Shown here: one piece after another, positions 1 to 8,905 of the stretch
How the letters are laid out: each line of letters starts with the position of its first letter
Numbering within the stretch: position 1 is the stretch's first letter
From: Streptomyces katrae
Lineage (GTDB): Bacteria; Actinomycetota; Actinomycetes; Streptomycetales; Streptomycetaceae
Reading direction: 5' to 3'
Assembly (NCBI RefSeq): GCF_000717655.1
Contig: NZ_JNZY01000011.1
Coordinates: 162,299 to 226,298, forward strand
Length of the DNA stretch: 64,000 nucleotides
Position numbers and translations under genes: made by a program
The notes under the pieces: generated by a model
Told to the model about the DNA's origin: nothing
The model's input: the letters and a program-made list of their open reading frames with translations, nothing else
The model's database searches: none

Positions 1-798
1 CAGGCCGGGCACCCGCTTCTTGAACACGAGCCGGGTCCCGTCGGGCGACAGCGACGGACATTCCAGGTTCTCGCGGAGGGTGGTCACGGTGCGTTCGACG
101 AGGTCACCCCGGACCAGGTAGGTCTGGCCGCCGGTGGCGAGCGTCGCGTAGAAGGTCCGCTCGTCGGCGGCGAAGGTCACGCCCCAGAAGTTGACGTCGG
201 CGTTGCGGTACGCCTTGCCGTCCTTGCGGACCGCGAAGTCCTCCAGCGAGGCCTCGAGCTTGCCGGTGCGCAGGTCGAGCAGCGAGGTGCGGGTGGAGAA
301 GTCCGTCCCGGCGTACGAGTCCCCGCCGACGAAGACCGTCCAGGCGACGAGGTGCCCGCCGGGCGAAACCCGGGCGCGGGTGGGTATGCCGGCCAGCGGG
401 TGTGCCGAGACCTCCTCGAGGCGGGCATCGAGGACGACGGCCCGGTAGCTCTCCTGGACCCCGCCCTTGTCGGCCCGGAGGCAGATCCCGGTGCCCGCCG
501 CCGCATGGAAACGCAGGCAGCTCACGCCGGAGGCGGTACGCGGGCCCTGGGGCGCGGCGACGGGGACGGTGGCGAGCTCGTCGCGGTGCGGGCCCCACGC
601 CATGTTCCGGAACACGATCCGCCGCTCGGCCCCGCCCGGGGCCAGGGACACCTCGCCCCGGCTGATCTGCGGGCCGCCCGCCCGGGTCTGGTTCTTCTCC
701 TCGGCCCGCGAGGAGGCCCGTACGACGGCGAGCACCCCCACCGCGGCGAGCAGTACGACGGCGGAGACGAGGATCAGGATCCGGCGTTGGAGGGTCAT
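1..798 (-). CDS. TolB/WD40-like membrane-anchored protein (C-terminus beyond window)
   Basis: The frame opens with ATG at 798 and stays open to the window edge, so about 266 codons are visible and the stop is missing. Residues 6-28 form one hydrophobic segment (LILVSAVVLLAAVGVLAVV), giving an N-terminal anchor or uncleaved signal. The rest has beta-propeller-like repeats such as 'VSPGGHLVAWTVF' and 'SLSPDGTRLVF', typical of TolB/WD40-like extracytoplasmic proteins in Streptomyces. It lies 49 bp downstream of the MFS gene on the same strand. No catalytic motif is visible and the ligand is unknown. The propeller reading rests on the SPDG-type repeats only. Confidence 0.7.
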   Translation of the reverse strand, partial: MTLQRRILILVSAVVLLAAVGVLAVVRASSRAEEKNQTRAGGPQISRGEVSLAPGGAERRIVFRNMAWGPHRDELATVPVAAPQGPRTASGVSCLRFHAAAGTGICLRADKGGVQESYRAVVLDARLEEVSAHPLAGIPTRARVSPGGHLVAWTVFVGGDSYAGTDFSTRTSLLDLRTGKLEASLEDFAVRKDGKAYRNADVNFWGVTFAADERTFYATLATGGQTYLVRGDLVERTVTTLRENLECPSLSPDGTRLVFKKRVPGL

Positions 799-846
799 GG
801 GGGCCTTTCGGGGATGTGGGAGAACTTCGGAGGCGGCTGAGGGGGC

Positions 847-2157
847 TCAGCCGGCCCGCGCCTCGGCGGCGGACTCGGCGGCCGTCGCGTCCGCCGGCCG
901 GAGCCAGGCGCAGGCGCCGGCCGCGGCCGCCAGCAGCACGCCCGCGACCGCGAGGGCCGGGCGCGGGCCCCAGACGGTCCAGGCGGCGCCGAATCCCAGC
1001 GAGGCGGCGAACCGGGCGAGGGCCTGGCCGGTCTGGACGAGGGCGAGGCCGCCGCCGCGGTGCTCCTCGGGCACGGCTCCGGCGGCCGCGGCCATCAGGA
1101 CGCCGTCGGTGGCCGCGTAGAAGCCGCCGTGCAGCAGGAGCACGGCGTACGGCAGGACCATGCCGTAGGCGTGGCCCGCGCCGCCCGCCAGCAGGAGTCC
1201 GTACGCGAAGAGCAGCGCGAGGTGGCCGCCGAGGAAGACGCGCCAACGGCCGATCCGGTCGGCGAGCCGGCCGAGCGGCAGCGCGAGCAGGAAGAACGCG
1301 GCGGCGGTGCCCAGCGGCAGCAGCGCGAACCAGCGGTCGGCGATCCCGGTGGCGCGCTGGAGCAGCAGGAATGCGAAGGCGTCGCTGACGGTGCACAGCC
1401 CGAGCAGCAGCGCGCACAGGGTGATCCGGCGCAGGTCCCGGCGGCCCAGCAGCCCGAGGGCGGCGCGCAGTGAGACGGGCTCCGCGCCGGGGGCGGGCCC
1501 GGTGCGGCGGCCGGGGACGAAGAGGACGAGGACGAGCACGCCGAGGGCGGCGACGCAGGCGCTGACCGTGAAGACGGCGTCGTAGCCGTCGGCGGCGCCG
1601 CGCAGGATCAGGAAGGCGAGGATCGGACCGATCAGCGCGCCGGCGGTGTCCATCGCCCGGTGGACCCCGAAGGCCCGGCCGCGGTCCTCGGGGGCGGCGG
1701 CCAGGGAGATCAGCGCGTCGCGCGGGGCGGTGCGCAGGCCCTTGCCGGTGCGGTCGAGGGCGAGCACCGCGCCGATGGCGGGCAGGGTGTGGGCGAGCAG
1801 CAGCAGCGGTTTGCACAGGGCCGACAGGCCGTAACCGAGGCCGGCGAGGGCCTTGTGGCGGCCGAAGCGGTCGCCGAGGTGGCCTCCGGTGAGCCGGACC
1901 AGCGCGCTGATGCCGTTGTAGAGCCCGTCGAGCAGCCCGAAGCCGAGCGGGGAGAGGCCGAGGCCTGCGACGAGGTAGAGGGGGAGCACGGCCGTGACCA
2001 TCTCGGAGGAGACGTCGGTGATCAGGCTGACCGTGCCGAGGGCGAGCACCGTGGGGGCGAGCGCGGCCCGCCGCCCCCGGGTGGTGCCCGGGGCGGCGGC
2101 CTGCGGCTCGGGGGTCACGGCGGGCGCGGGCGTACCGCGACTGTCCGCAACGTACAT
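847..2157 (-). CDS. MFS transporter
   Basis: A 436-residue polytopic membrane protein with about 12 hydrophobic segments. Between TM2 and TM3 it has the MFS loop motif 'GGHLGDRFGRHKAL', with a weaker copy 'LGRLADRIGRWRV' in the second half, as expected for the two six-helix bundles. I chose the ATG at 2157 because it begins just before the N-terminal 'GRRAALAPTVLALGTVSLITDVSSEM' region. It starts 2 bp after the stop of the upstream phosphoesterase, so the two are probably co-transcribed. The family exports drugs or metabolites by proton antiport. Substrate unknown. Confidence 0.85.
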   Translation of the reverse strand: MYVADSRGTPAPAVTPEPQAAAPGTTRGRRAALAPTVLALGTVSLITDVSSEMVTAVLPLYLVAGLGLSPLGFGLLDGLYNGISALVRLTGGHLGDRFGRHKALAGLGYGLSALCKPLLLLAHTLPAIGAVLALDRTGKGLRTAPRDALISLAAAPEDRGRAFGVHRAMDTAGALIGPILAFLILRGAADGYDAVFTVSACVAALGVLVLVLFVPGRRTGPAPGAEPVSLRAALGLLGRRDLRRITLCALLLGLCTVSDAFAFLLLQRATGIADRWFALLPLGTAAAFFLLALPLGRLADRIGRWRVFLGGHLALLFAYGLLLAGGAGHAYGMVLPYAVLLLHGGFYAATDGVLMAAAAGAVPEEHRGGGLALVQTGQALARFAASLGFGAAWTVWGPRPALAVAGVLLAAAAGACAWLRPADATAAESAAEARAG

Positions 2158-2159
2158 GC

Positions 2160-3050
2160 TCAGGAAGCCCAGATACCCGTGATGTCCTTGGCGGTGGCCG
2201 CGTTCCCCGCGTGGGTGGTCAGGCCGGCCAGGCCTTCCAGGGTGCGCAGCATGTCGTAGTGGTTGTACGTGGTGCCCGACGTGCTGCCGGGGGTGACGGG
2301 CTGGCCGTAGAGGACGGTCGGGATCTTGTTGCCGGCGAGCCGGTTGTCCTCGTCGAAGGTGACGACGAGCAGGCTGTTGTGGGTCTTGGCCCAGTCCGCG
2401 TAGGCCTTGAGGTTGTTCTTGAGCCAGGTGTCGCCGGTGCCGACGGAGCAGTCGTGCATGTCGTTGCACAGGTTCGGGACGACGAAGGACACCTTGGGGA
2501 GGGTGGTGTGGTCCGTCGGGAACTGGGTCATGGTCTTGGCCGTGCTGGTGGGCACGTTGGAGAAGGCGAACCAGGGGTTGTGCTTGCGGGCGTACTTGCC
2601 GCTGCTGCACGTCGTGGAGCCCTGGCTGGGGAGGGTCTCGTTGTAGCTGGCCCAGGTCTTGCCGGCGGCCAGCAGCTCGGAGGCCAGGTTGGGCGCGGAG
2701 CTGAAGCCCGGCGTGTAGCAGCTGTCGCCGGTGACACCTTGGTGGGAGCCGGAGAACAGCTGGAGGTAGTTGGGCTGGCTGGGGTGGGTGATGCCGTACG
2801 ACTGCGTGAGGTTGGCGCCACCGCTCTTGAGGGAGTTGATGTACGGGGCGCTGGAGCTGCCGATGACCTGGCTGTAGGCGTGGTTCTCGAAGACCACGAC
2901 GACGACGTGGTCGGGGGCCGGCAGTCCGGCCGCGTGCGCGGGCTGGGCGGAGCCGATGCCGGCCCACAGGGCGGTACCGGCGGCGGTGAGGCCGAAGGCG
3001 GTGGCGAGGGCGGTCTTGCGGCGGGACCGTGATGAGGGCATGCCAAACAC
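2160..3050 (-). CDS. exported phosphoesterase / acid phosphatase (PF04185-like)
   Basis: A 296-residue secreted protein. The GTG at 3050 is preferred because GGAGG lies 8 nt upstream; an internal ATG at 3041 is too far from it. Residues 1-41 form a signal peptide (SRRKTALATAFG..., cleavage likely after AQPAHA). The mature protein begins with 'PDHVVVVVFENHAYSQV' (residues 46-62), the metal-binding start of the phosphoesterase/phospholipase C-type superfamily. Further motifs are 'THPSQPNY' near 88 and 'VTFDEDN' near 230. Such enzymes hydrolyse phosphomonoesters or phospholipid head groups outside the cell. It shares a transcript with the MFS gene and is divergent from the esterase at 3300. Confidence 0.85.
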   Translation of the reverse strand: MFGMPSSRSRRKTALATAFGLTAAGTALWAGIGSAQPAHAAGLPAPDHVVVVVFENHAYSQVIGSSSAPYINSLKSGGANLTQSYGITHPSQPNYLQLFSGSHQGVTGDSCYTPGFSSAPNLASELLAAGKTWASYNETLPSQGSTTCSSGKYARKHNPWFAFSNVPTSTAKTMTQFPTDHTTLPKVSFVVPNLCNDMHDCSVGTGDTWLKNNLKAYADWAKTHNSLLVVTFDEDNRLAGNKIPTVLYGQPVTPGSTSGTTYNHYDMLRTLEGLAGLTTHAGNAATAKDITGIWAS

Positions 3051-3299
3051 GGAAAATACCTCCGGGCAGGGGGTTTTGGTGGCGGCGCGGACGCACCATA
3101 CCCAGGGGCATGTGCATGGGCCAGGGACGTGCGGCGAACAGACCGGGAACTCCGGTGGCCTTCCGGGTGTTCGGCAACGACCAGCCCTCGGTCAACCCAA
3201 GAGCAGGGAAAAAGGGGAACCACGGAGCACGTAGGCTCATCCTTCGAACAGAAGAGACCACCCCCCGACGGGGCAGCACCAGCCGGAGAGCAACCGCAC
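3051..3299. other. divergent intergenic region between phosphoesterase and esterase
   Basis: About 250 bp separate the GTG of the exported phosphoesterase (-) from the ATG of the anchored esterase (+), so both promoters should lie here. I looked for tandem 11-bp PHO-box repeats because a phosphatase starts here and found no convincing array. No clear -10/-35 pair could be assigned. Confidence 0.4.
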
Positions 3300-4544
3300 A
3301 TGTCGTACTCACCCGACGGACAGCACCAGCCGTACCGGTCGGAAGGGCAGTACCAGCAGCAGCCCTACGGCACTTCGTACGCGCAGCCGTACGAACCCCC
3401 ACAGCACCACGAGCCCCCGTACGGGCCACCGCAGCCGCCGTACGGCGGGTACGAGGAGCCCGAGGACGACCGGCGGCGACCGCGCCGGGGCAGGCGTTGG
3501 CTGATCGCGGGTGTCTCCGTCCTCGCGCTCGCGGGCATAGCCGCCGGGGTGATGTACCACTTCGAGATACCCCCCTTCACCGACAAGGGCAAGGACATCT
3601 CCTTCGGCCAGCCGGCCGCGGGCGGCGGCCAGGCGGGCGGCGCCGACGGCACTGCGAAGCAGGCGGCCAACTCCAAGGCCCTGATGCCCACCGGCCCGAA
3701 GTCCGAGTTCAAGAACTCGATGACCCTGGCCGACGGCACGCACGTGGCCGTCACCACGCTGGACGGCAAGAAGTCCGGCTTCAAGGGCAAGGTGTGGGTC
3801 TGGGCGCCCAAGGAGTACAACGACCCGAAGTTCGCCAAGAGCGGCTTCCCGGTCATGATCGCCCTGCCCGGCGGCGCCGGCTACCCGAGCAACTACTGGA
3901 TGGGCACCGACCTGGGGCTCCAGACCAGCATCAGCAAGTGGTACGCCGAGGGCAAGAGCAAGCCGTTCATCCTCGCCATGCCGGTGCTGAACCCGGGCCC
4001 GGACGACAAGGGCATCTACTGGGACGGCTCCGACATCCCCGACCAGCCCAAGATGGGCACCTGGCTGACCGAGGACGTCCCGGACCTGATGAAGGCGAAC
4101 TTCCGCACCGTCAAGTCCCGTGACGGCTGGGCCTACATGGGCTCCTCCACCGGCGGCTTCGCGAGCCTGAAGGCGGTGCTCAAGCACCCGGACAAGTTCA
4201 AGGCCGCGATCTGCTCCGGCCCTGACATCGTGCCCGACTCCTCGCTGTGGAAGGGCCACGAGAAGGAGAAGGCCGAGAACAACCCGGAGTTGCTGGCGAA
4301 GGCCATGATCGACAAGAAGGGCGCTCCGGACGTCTACCTCGCCTTCCAGGTCGGCGACAACGAGAACAACAAGAAGACGTTGCCCGATGTGCAGAAGTTC
4401 GTCGCCACGTACGGCAAGGGGCCGATCCACACCAGCCTGAGGGTCATCCCCGGCGGCCAGCACAACGCCAAGACCTACGTGCCGAACATGGGCGAGGGCC
4501 CCATCCAGTTCATCAGCAAGGTCATGGAAGGACCGGTGGAGTAA
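3300..4544 (+). CDS. membrane-anchored alpha/beta-hydrolase esterase
   Basis: A 414-residue protein in three parts. Residues 1-60 are a Pro/Tyr/Gln-rich, probably disordered cytosolic tail. Residues 67-85 form one transmembrane helix after an Arg-rich stop-transfer (RRRPRRGRR). The remainder is an extracytoplasmic esterase of the PF00756 type. The nucleophile elbow is 'GSSTGG' (Ser283), with candidate Asp353 in 'QVGDNENN' and His388 in 'GGQHNAKT'. ATG 3300 is chosen because GGAGAG lies just upstream; the frame is open further 5' but without a ribosome site. The gene ends 23 bp inside the convergent carboxylesterase gene. The natural substrate is unknown; relatives act on acyl esters or siderophore esters. 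Confidence 0.85.
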   Translation: MSYSPDGQHQPYRSEGQYQQQPYGTSYAQPYEPPQHHEPPYGPPQPPYGGYEEPEDDRRRPRRGRRWLIAGVSVLALAGIAAGVMYHFEIPPFTDKGKDISFGQPAAGGGQAGGADGTAKQAANSKALMPTGPKSEFKNSMTLADGTHVAVTTLDGKKSGFKGKVWVWAPKEYNDPKFAKSGFPVMIALPGGAGYPSNYWMGTDLGLQTSISKWYAEGKSKPFILAMPVLNPGPDDKGIYWDGSDIPDQPKMGTWLTEDVPDLMKANFRTVKSRDGWAYMGSSTGGFASLKAVLKHPDKFKAAICSGPDIVPDSSLWKGHEKEKAENNPELLAKAMIDKKGAPDVYLAFQVGDNENNKKTLPDVQKFVATYGKGPIHTSLRVIPGGQHNAKTYVPNMGEGPIQFISKVMEGPVE

Positions 4545-5988
4545 CGGGCGGTGTAACCGCCGGTTCGACCGACTCCACGCGCTGCGGCCCGCCGAACACC
4601 ATCGGCGGGCCGTTGCCGTCCCAGGCCGCCCAGCCCGGGTTCCCGGTCAGGGCGAAGCGCACCCAGGCCGCGTGCATCCGGTCGGCCAGTTCCTGCGGGG
4701 CGTCCGGCCCGGCCAGCCAGGAGGCCTCCGGCACGTCGAGCGTGTCGAAGACGAAGCCCAGTTCCAGGGCGTGGCACGCGCCGAGCCCCGGCACGCCGGA
4801 GGGCCAGCCGAACTCGTACAGGAAGCTCGGGGCGGTCCGCCGCGCCCCGGCGAGCCGGCGCAGCGGGTCGCGCAGCAGCCGGTCGGTCAGCAGCTGCCCG
4901 GCGAGCTCGGCCGGGCCCGCGCCGGGCAGGGCGGCGCGCAGCGCCCGTACGGCGGCCCGGTCCTTGCCGCTGCGGGCGCGGGCCAGGGCCACGGTGAGCG
5001 GACCGAGCCGGTCCATGACCCGCAGCGCGCCGGTGGGGGCCAGCCAGAGCCGGTACTCCTCGGTGGTCCAGCCGAGCAGCAGCGGCACCTCCGTCGCCGC
5101 CGCGGCCCCGAGCGGGTCGCCCGGAAGCGTTTCCGGGTCGGTGACCAGGCCGAAGGCGGGTCCTCCGGTGAGCGGGCCGGAACGGCGCAGCACGGCGCCC
5201 TGCGCGGCGAGCAGGTCGGGCAGGGCGGTGGCGGCGAATGCCTTCGCGGTCGCCGGCACCTTCAGGAGGGAGGCCATCCGCCGGACCATCGTGCGCACCT
5301 TCTCGCGCGCCAGCACCTCGGGGGCGCCGCTCTGCAGGACGGCCCCGGCGAAGAGCCCGGCGGCCCGCGGGGCGCCGAGCAGGGCTCCGACGCTGATGGC
5401 TCCGGCGGATTCGCCGAAGACGGTGACGCGGCCGGGGTCCCCGCCGAAGGCCTCGATGTTCTCCCGGACCCAGGTCAGGGCGGCGATCTGGTCGAGCAGG
5501 CCGCGGTTGGCGGGGGCATCCGGGAAGAGCCCGTAGCCGAGGACGCCGAGGCGGTAGTTGACGGAGACGAGCACGACCCCGTCACGGGCGAAGGCCGCGC
5601 CGTCGTAGACGGGGACGGCTGAGGAGCCGCGGGTGAGCGCCCCGCCGTGCAGCCACACCATGACGGGCAGCCGGGCTCCGGGGGCCGGGGCCGGGGTCCA
5701 CACGTTGAGGTTCAGGCAGTCGTCCCCGGGGACCTCCGGGTCGGGCAGCAGCGCGGCGAACTTCGGCGGGTAGGGCACCTTGGGCGCGGTGGGCCCGAAC
5801 GCGCCGGCGTCGCGTACGCCGTCCCAGGCGGCCGGGGGCTCGGGCGCGGCGAAGCGGAGCGCGCCGACGGGCGGGGCGGCGTACGGGACGCCCCGGAAGG
5901 CGGCGATGCCGTCCGGCCCGGTCCGGCCCTCCACCACGCCGTACCCGGTCCTGACCCGGGGCCGGCCGCTGCCGCCCGCTGTGTTCAT
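4522..5988 (-). CDS. type B carboxylesterase
   Basis: A 488-residue member of the carboxylesterase/para-nitrobenzyl esterase family. It has the 'DCLNLNVWTP' signature (residues 90-99), the oxyanion-hole 'HGGALTRGS' (114-122) and the nucleophile elbow 'FGESAGA' with Ser194. No signal peptide is visible, so it should be cytosolic. The ATG at 5988 has GGAG upstream; an in-frame start 24 codons earlier lacks one. Family members hydrolyse a wide range of esters. The 3' end overlaps the convergent esterase gene by 23 bp. Confidence 0.9.
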   Translation of the reverse strand: MNTAGGSGRPRVRTGYGVVEGRTGPDGIAAFRGVPYAAPPVGALRFAAPEPPAAWDGVRDAGAFGPTAPKVPYPPKFAALLPDPEVPGDDCLNLNVWTPAPAPGARLPVMVWLHGGALTRGSSAVPVYDGAAFARDGVVLVSVNYRLGVLGYGLFPDAPANRGLLDQIAALTWVRENIEAFGGDPGRVTVFGESAGAISVGALLGAPRAAGLFAGAVLQSGAPEVLAREKVRTMVRRMASLLKVPATAKAFAATALPDLLAAQGAVLRRSGPLTGGPAFGLVTDPETLPGDPLGAAAATEVPLLLGWTTEEYRLWLAPTGALRVMDRLGPLTVALARARSGKDRAAVRALRAALPGAGPAELAGQLLTDRLLRDPLRRLAGARRTAPSFLYEFGWPSGVPGLGACHALELGFVFDTLDVPEASWLAGPDAPQELADRMHAAWVRFALTGNPGWAAWDGNGPPMVFGGPQRVESVEPAVTPPVTPPVLP

Positions 5989-6119
5989 CGGTCTCCGCTC
6001 CTCCACCGACTCCGGTGCATCCGCTGAATCCACCGTTCCGCCTACCGGGCACGGTCGCACAGGCCTGCGACGGGTGACAAGGCGTGACCCGGCCGGGGGC
6101 GGGCCGGGTTGGACCGGGC

Positions 6120-6470
6120 ATGCGATCCATGCGTATCCACCCCGGCGTCCGCGGCTTCACCCGGGCCGGCGCGGTCCCCCTGCTCCTGCTCGTGGCCGCG
6201 GGCACGGCGCAGGCCGCCGGACCCGACTTCCAGTACGTCGGCCAGGACGACAGGGTCCACGGGCTGACCGACCCGCAGGGCTGCGTCGGGGCCAAGGGCG
6301 GCGGTCAGAAGGCCGTCACCAACACCACCCGCAGCACCGCGACCCTCTACCGCGGGCCGGGCTGCACGGGTGACGTCGTGGCGGTCCTGCAGCCGGGTGC
6401 CGGCGGCCAGATCGAGCCGTATTTCGCCTCCGTGCGGTTTTCCTTCATCACCAAGGCCCAGCGGCCGTGA
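6120..6470 (+). CDS. small secreted protein of unknown function
   Basis: About 116 residues from ATG 6120 (alternative ATG at 6129; neither has a strong ribosome site). The N-terminus is a signal peptide, 'RAGAVPLLLLVAAGTAQAAG', with an AQA-A cleavage site. The mature part (about 85 residues) holds two Cys ('PQGCVGAKGG' and 'GPGCTGDVV') that could form a disulfide, and is rich in Gly and Val. It resembles small secreted beta-rich Streptomyces proteins, but I recognise no named family. It sits 82 bp upstream of the chaplin gene on the same strand, so a surface role is possible but unproven. Confidence 0.6.
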   Translation: MRSMRIHPGVRGFTRAGAVPLLLLVAAGTAQAAGPDFQYVGQDDRVHGLTDPQGCVGAKGGGQKAVTNTTRSTATLYRGPGCTGDVVAVLQPGAGGQIEPYFASVRFSFITKAQRP

Positions 6471-6552
6471 CCGTTGGGCTCCCGCTGCGTTGTATGCCAT
6501 GTCAAATGCCGCAGCTCGGGCTGTGGCACCCCCATCTCACGAGGAGATCTTG

Positions 6553-6831
6553 ATGTCGCGTATCGCGAAGGCAGTCGCCGTCACCGCTGTTGCCGGTAGC
6601 GCCCTGGCCGCCGGTGCCGGTCTGGCCGTCGCCGATGCCGGAGCGCACGGTGCGGCGGTCGGCTCCCCCGGTGTCCTGTCGGGCAACCTGCTCCAGGTTC
6701 CGGTGCACGTCCCGGTCAACGTCTGCGGCAACACCGTGAACGTGATCGCCCTGCTGAACCCCGCCTTCGGCAACACCTGCGTCAACGCGTCGGGCGGTGG
6801 CGAGCACCACACCGAGGGCTACGGCGGCTGA
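6553..6831 (+). CDS. short chaplin (hydrophobic surface amyloid protein)
   Basis: A 92-residue protein with a signal peptide (1-28, ending 'GLAVADA'). A single chaplin domain follows at about 37-80: 'GSPGVLSGNLLQVPVHVPVNVCGN' and 'NVIALLNPAFGNTCVN'. It has the two conserved Cys (in VCGN and NTCVN) that form the domain disulfide. There is one domain and no LAxTG sorting signal, which places it with the short chaplins that self-assemble into the amyloid coat of aerial hyphae. A His/Gly-rich tail (GGGEHHTEGYGG) follows. GAGGAG lies 6 nt before the ATG. A strong hairpin follows the stop. Confidence 0.92.
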   Translation: MSRIAKAVAVTAVAGSALAAGAGLAVADAGAHGAAVGSPGVLSGNLLQVPVHVPVNVCGNTVNVIALLNPAFGNTCVNASGGGEHHTEGYGG

Positions 6832-6876
6832 CCGCTGCGCCTGTCGGCCGGCTTGACCGGTAGGACCGAGGGCTGA

Positions 6877-6902
6877 GGGCCCCCGCCGTACGGCGGGGGC
6901 CC
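6877..6902 (+). terminator. Rho-independent-type hairpin after chaplin gene
   Basis: A perfect GC-rich dyad (gggcccccgccg / cggcgggggccc around a TA centre) lies 45 bp downstream of the chaplin stop, followed by a pyrimidine-rich 'cttctccc'. It separates the chaplin gene from the convergent tyrosinase operon. Confidence 0.7.
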
Positions 6903-6963
6903 TTCTCCCGTTCAGCCGTCCGGCTGGCGCATTTCTGTTTTCAGCTCTTCTGTTCAGCCGATC

Positions 6964-7827
6964 TCATTCGTAGCGGTAGATGCCCTGGTGGCTGAGCATG
7001 TCGCGCGGGGTGATGTTCCACGGCGGCATCGGCTCGTCGAGGGAGATCACCCGGCCCCGCTGGAGGTCTCCCAGTTCGAGCGGCGCCGCGGGCAGATAGC
7101 CGGAGGCGGGGTGCTTCAGCTGCCAGCGGTCCCAGAGCAGGTCCACGAAGGCGTGGTGCAGCCAGAACGCCGGGTCGTTGGGGGCCGTACCACCCGTCAT
7201 GTGGCCGCCGATCCACTGGTGCACCTTGTTGTGGTTGCGCCAGCGCTCGCTCTTCGGCGCGGCCCAGCCCTCCAGCTTGTTGCGGAAGCCGCCGCCCCTC
7301 GCCGTGGAGTCCCAGGGCGAGGTGTCGTACTCCGGGTCGTCGAGCGCCCACTGGAGCTCGGCCGCGGTGGGCAGGGCGATCGGGTTCTGCGGCCGTCCGA
7401 GGTTGCGGGTGAGGAAGCGGGCCTCCGTGACGCCCACGGTGATCTCCCAGTTGCCCTTCTCGTAGGCGAAGGGGCCGGTCATCACCCGGCGGTCCTTCTC
7501 ACGGCCGGTGCCGCCCAGGAAGTCCTCGGCCCACAGGGAGGAGACCGGGCTGCTGTCCGTGGTCCAGTCCCAGTACGGGACCGAAACGCCCGGGTCGACG
7601 CCCTGCAGCAGCCGCTCGAACTGGAGCAGGTAGCGCCGGTGCCAGGGGAAGAAGGACGGGGACATGTGCCCGACGCGGAGCTTGCTGTCCTTGTCCGGCA
7701 CGAAGTACTTGCCGTGGGTACGGACCAGTTCGTCGTACGCACCGTTGCGCTTGAGCTCCAGCACGGCCGCCGTGAAGCGCTTCTTCTGGGCGCTGTTCAG
7801 GTTCCTCTGGTTCTGCCGGGTGTACAT
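6964..7827 (-). CDS. melC2: tyrosinase
   Basis: A 287-residue type 3 copper enzyme that oxidises monophenols and diphenols to quinones, leading to melanin. The CuA ligands are His38 (THGK), His54 (VGHMSP) and His63 (PWHRR), the same positions as in the classical Streptomyces enzyme. The CuB ligands are His199, His203 (NHNKVHQW) and His225 (FWLHHAFVD). It has no signal of its own, as expected: secretion depends on the Tat-bearing MelC1 partner encoded 43 bp upstream. The ATG at 7827 follows GGGAGGAG. It is slightly longer than the usual ~273 residues because of an insertion before CuB. Confidence 0.95.
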   Translation of the reverse strand: MYTRQNQRNLNSAQKKRFTAAVLELKRNGAYDELVRTHGKYFVPDKDSKLRVGHMSPSFFPWHRRYLLQFERLLQGVDPGVSVPYWDWTTDSSPVSSLWAEDFLGGTGREKDRRVMTGPFAYEKGNWEITVGVTEARFLTRNLGRPQNPIALPTAAELQWALDDPEYDTSPWDSTARGGGFRNKLEGWAAPKSERWRNHNKVHQWIGGHMTGGTAPNDPAFWLHHAFVDLLWDRWQLKHPASGYLPAAPLELGDLQRGRVISLDEPMPPWNITPRDMLSHQGIYRYE

Positions 7828-7870
7828 GCGGGGCTCCTCCCGTTCCGTTCTGCGCTGTCCCGTCCGTCCG

Positions 7871-8236
7871 TCAGCCGTGTTGCGGGGCTGCGAGCGCGAG
7901 CTGGTTGGTGCCGAGCTCGTCGACGGCTGCGCGGGCGAGTTCCAGCGGGGTCTCGAAGGACTGGAAGTGGTTGATCTGGCTGAGGTAGCTGCCGTCTGCG
8001 CGGCGCATGACGTGCAGGGGGCGGCCGTCGATACGGACCCCGGCGAGGTCGACGGCGATGTGCCGGCCGCGGTACGTCTCCTCGGTGAGGGGCGCCGGGG
8101 TGACGGTCTGCCGGGGCCGGCGGGCACGCAGTACGGGCGCCAGGGCCGCGGCGGTGCCTGCGAGCACCGCCGCGGTGAAGGCCGTACGAAGAAACGTACG
8201 GCGGGACGGTGCTGCAGAGGCGGGTGTGGCGTACAT
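7871..8236 (-). CDS. melC1: tyrosinase cofactor / copper chaperone with Tat signal
   Basis: A 121-residue first gene of the melC operon. The N-terminus carries a twin-arginine signal (SRRTFLRTAFTAAVLAG, residues 11-27). The caddie domain follows, with 'RHIAVDLAGVRIDGRPLHVMRRADGSYLSQINHF'. The family delivers copper to apo-tyrosinase and exports it as a complex. The Tyr and His of 'MRRADGSYLSQINHFQSFETP' fit the segment that plugs the tyrosinase active site. The gene is followed by melC2 with a 43-bp gap. Confidence 0.93.
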   Translation of the reverse strand: MYATPASAAPSRRTFLRTAFTAAVLAGTAAALAPVLRARRPRQTVTPAPLTEETYRGRHIAVDLAGVRIDGRPLHVMRRADGSYLSQINHFQSFETPLELARAAVDELGTNQLALAAPQHG

Positions 8237-8295
8237 GCGGTCTCCCTCGCTCGGTGGTCCGCGCTACGGGGTCTAACGCGGCGCGGCGGGCGAGG

Positions 8296-8844
8296 TCACC
8301 TCGGCTGCTCAGGGTGCTTGTAGAAGAGGGTGGTGGGGTGCAGGCGGCCGGCCGGGTCGGTGGCGTAGTCGGGAATGGTGCCGGCCTCCGTCCACCCGGC
8401 GCCACGGTAGACCCGCTCGGCCCCGCTGCCGGTCTCGGTGTCGAGGAACAGCAGCACCACGCCGGCCCGGGCGGCCGCCTGTTCGGCTTCGGCAAGGAGC
8501 GCGCGGGCGGTGCCGCGGCCGCGTGCCTGCGGATGCACCATGAGCTTGCGCAGCTCGGCGCGGTGGCGGCCGTTGGGCTTGGACTCGCGGTACCAGCTGA
8601 CGGTGCCGTCGATCCGGCCGTCGCCGCCGTGGCCCGCGCCACTGCGGGAGACCCAGAGGGCGAGGGAGCCGTCCTCGATGGCGGGGGCGAGGGAATCCCA
8701 CCAGGCGGCCGCCTGCGCGTGATCGAGGTCGGCGAGGAAGCCGAGGGACGATCCGCCGCGGACCACGGCGAGCAGGAGGTCGGCGAGTTCGTCGCGGTGG
8801 GCGGCCAGTCGGGCGGCGTCGAGCCGGGTGATGACGGGGATCAT
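8296..8844 (-). CDS. GNAT family N-acetyltransferase
   Basis: A 182-residue GNAT protein. The acetyl-CoA pyrophosphate loop is seen as 'LMVHPQARGRGTARALLAEAEQ' (about 103-124), preceded by the beta-strand 'RIDGTVSWYRE' and followed by 'VLLFLDTETGSGAERVYRGAGWTEAG', the C-terminal helix-strand typical of the fold. It transfers acetyl from acetyl-CoA to an amine; the substrate cannot be read from sequence. It lies 61 bp after the P450 start region on the same strand and 59 bp before melC1, with no obvious link to either. Confidence 0.85.
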   Translation of the reverse strand: MIPVITRLDAARLAAHRDELADLLLAVVRGGSSLGFLADLDHAQAAAWWDSLAPAIEDGSLALWVSRSGAGHGGDGRIDGTVSWYRESKPNGRHRAELRKLMVHPQARGRGTARALLAEAEQAAARAGVVLLFLDTETGSGAERVYRGAGWTEAGTIPDYATDPAGRLHPTTLFYKHPEQPR

Positions 8845-8905
8845 GCGGCGAGGATAGGGATCAGCCGGCGGCCCTCTGCCGGCGGGGCAGGTGCGGGTCC
8901 CGGAG

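Noticed and set aside
3051..3299. PHO boxes before the phosphoesterase
   Set aside because: No pair of GTTCACC-type direct repeats with 11-bp spacing could be found.
847..3429. One long 860-residue frame including the MFS gene
   Set aside because: The extra 424 residues are the shadow of the phosphoesterase gene; the MFS protein starts at 2157.
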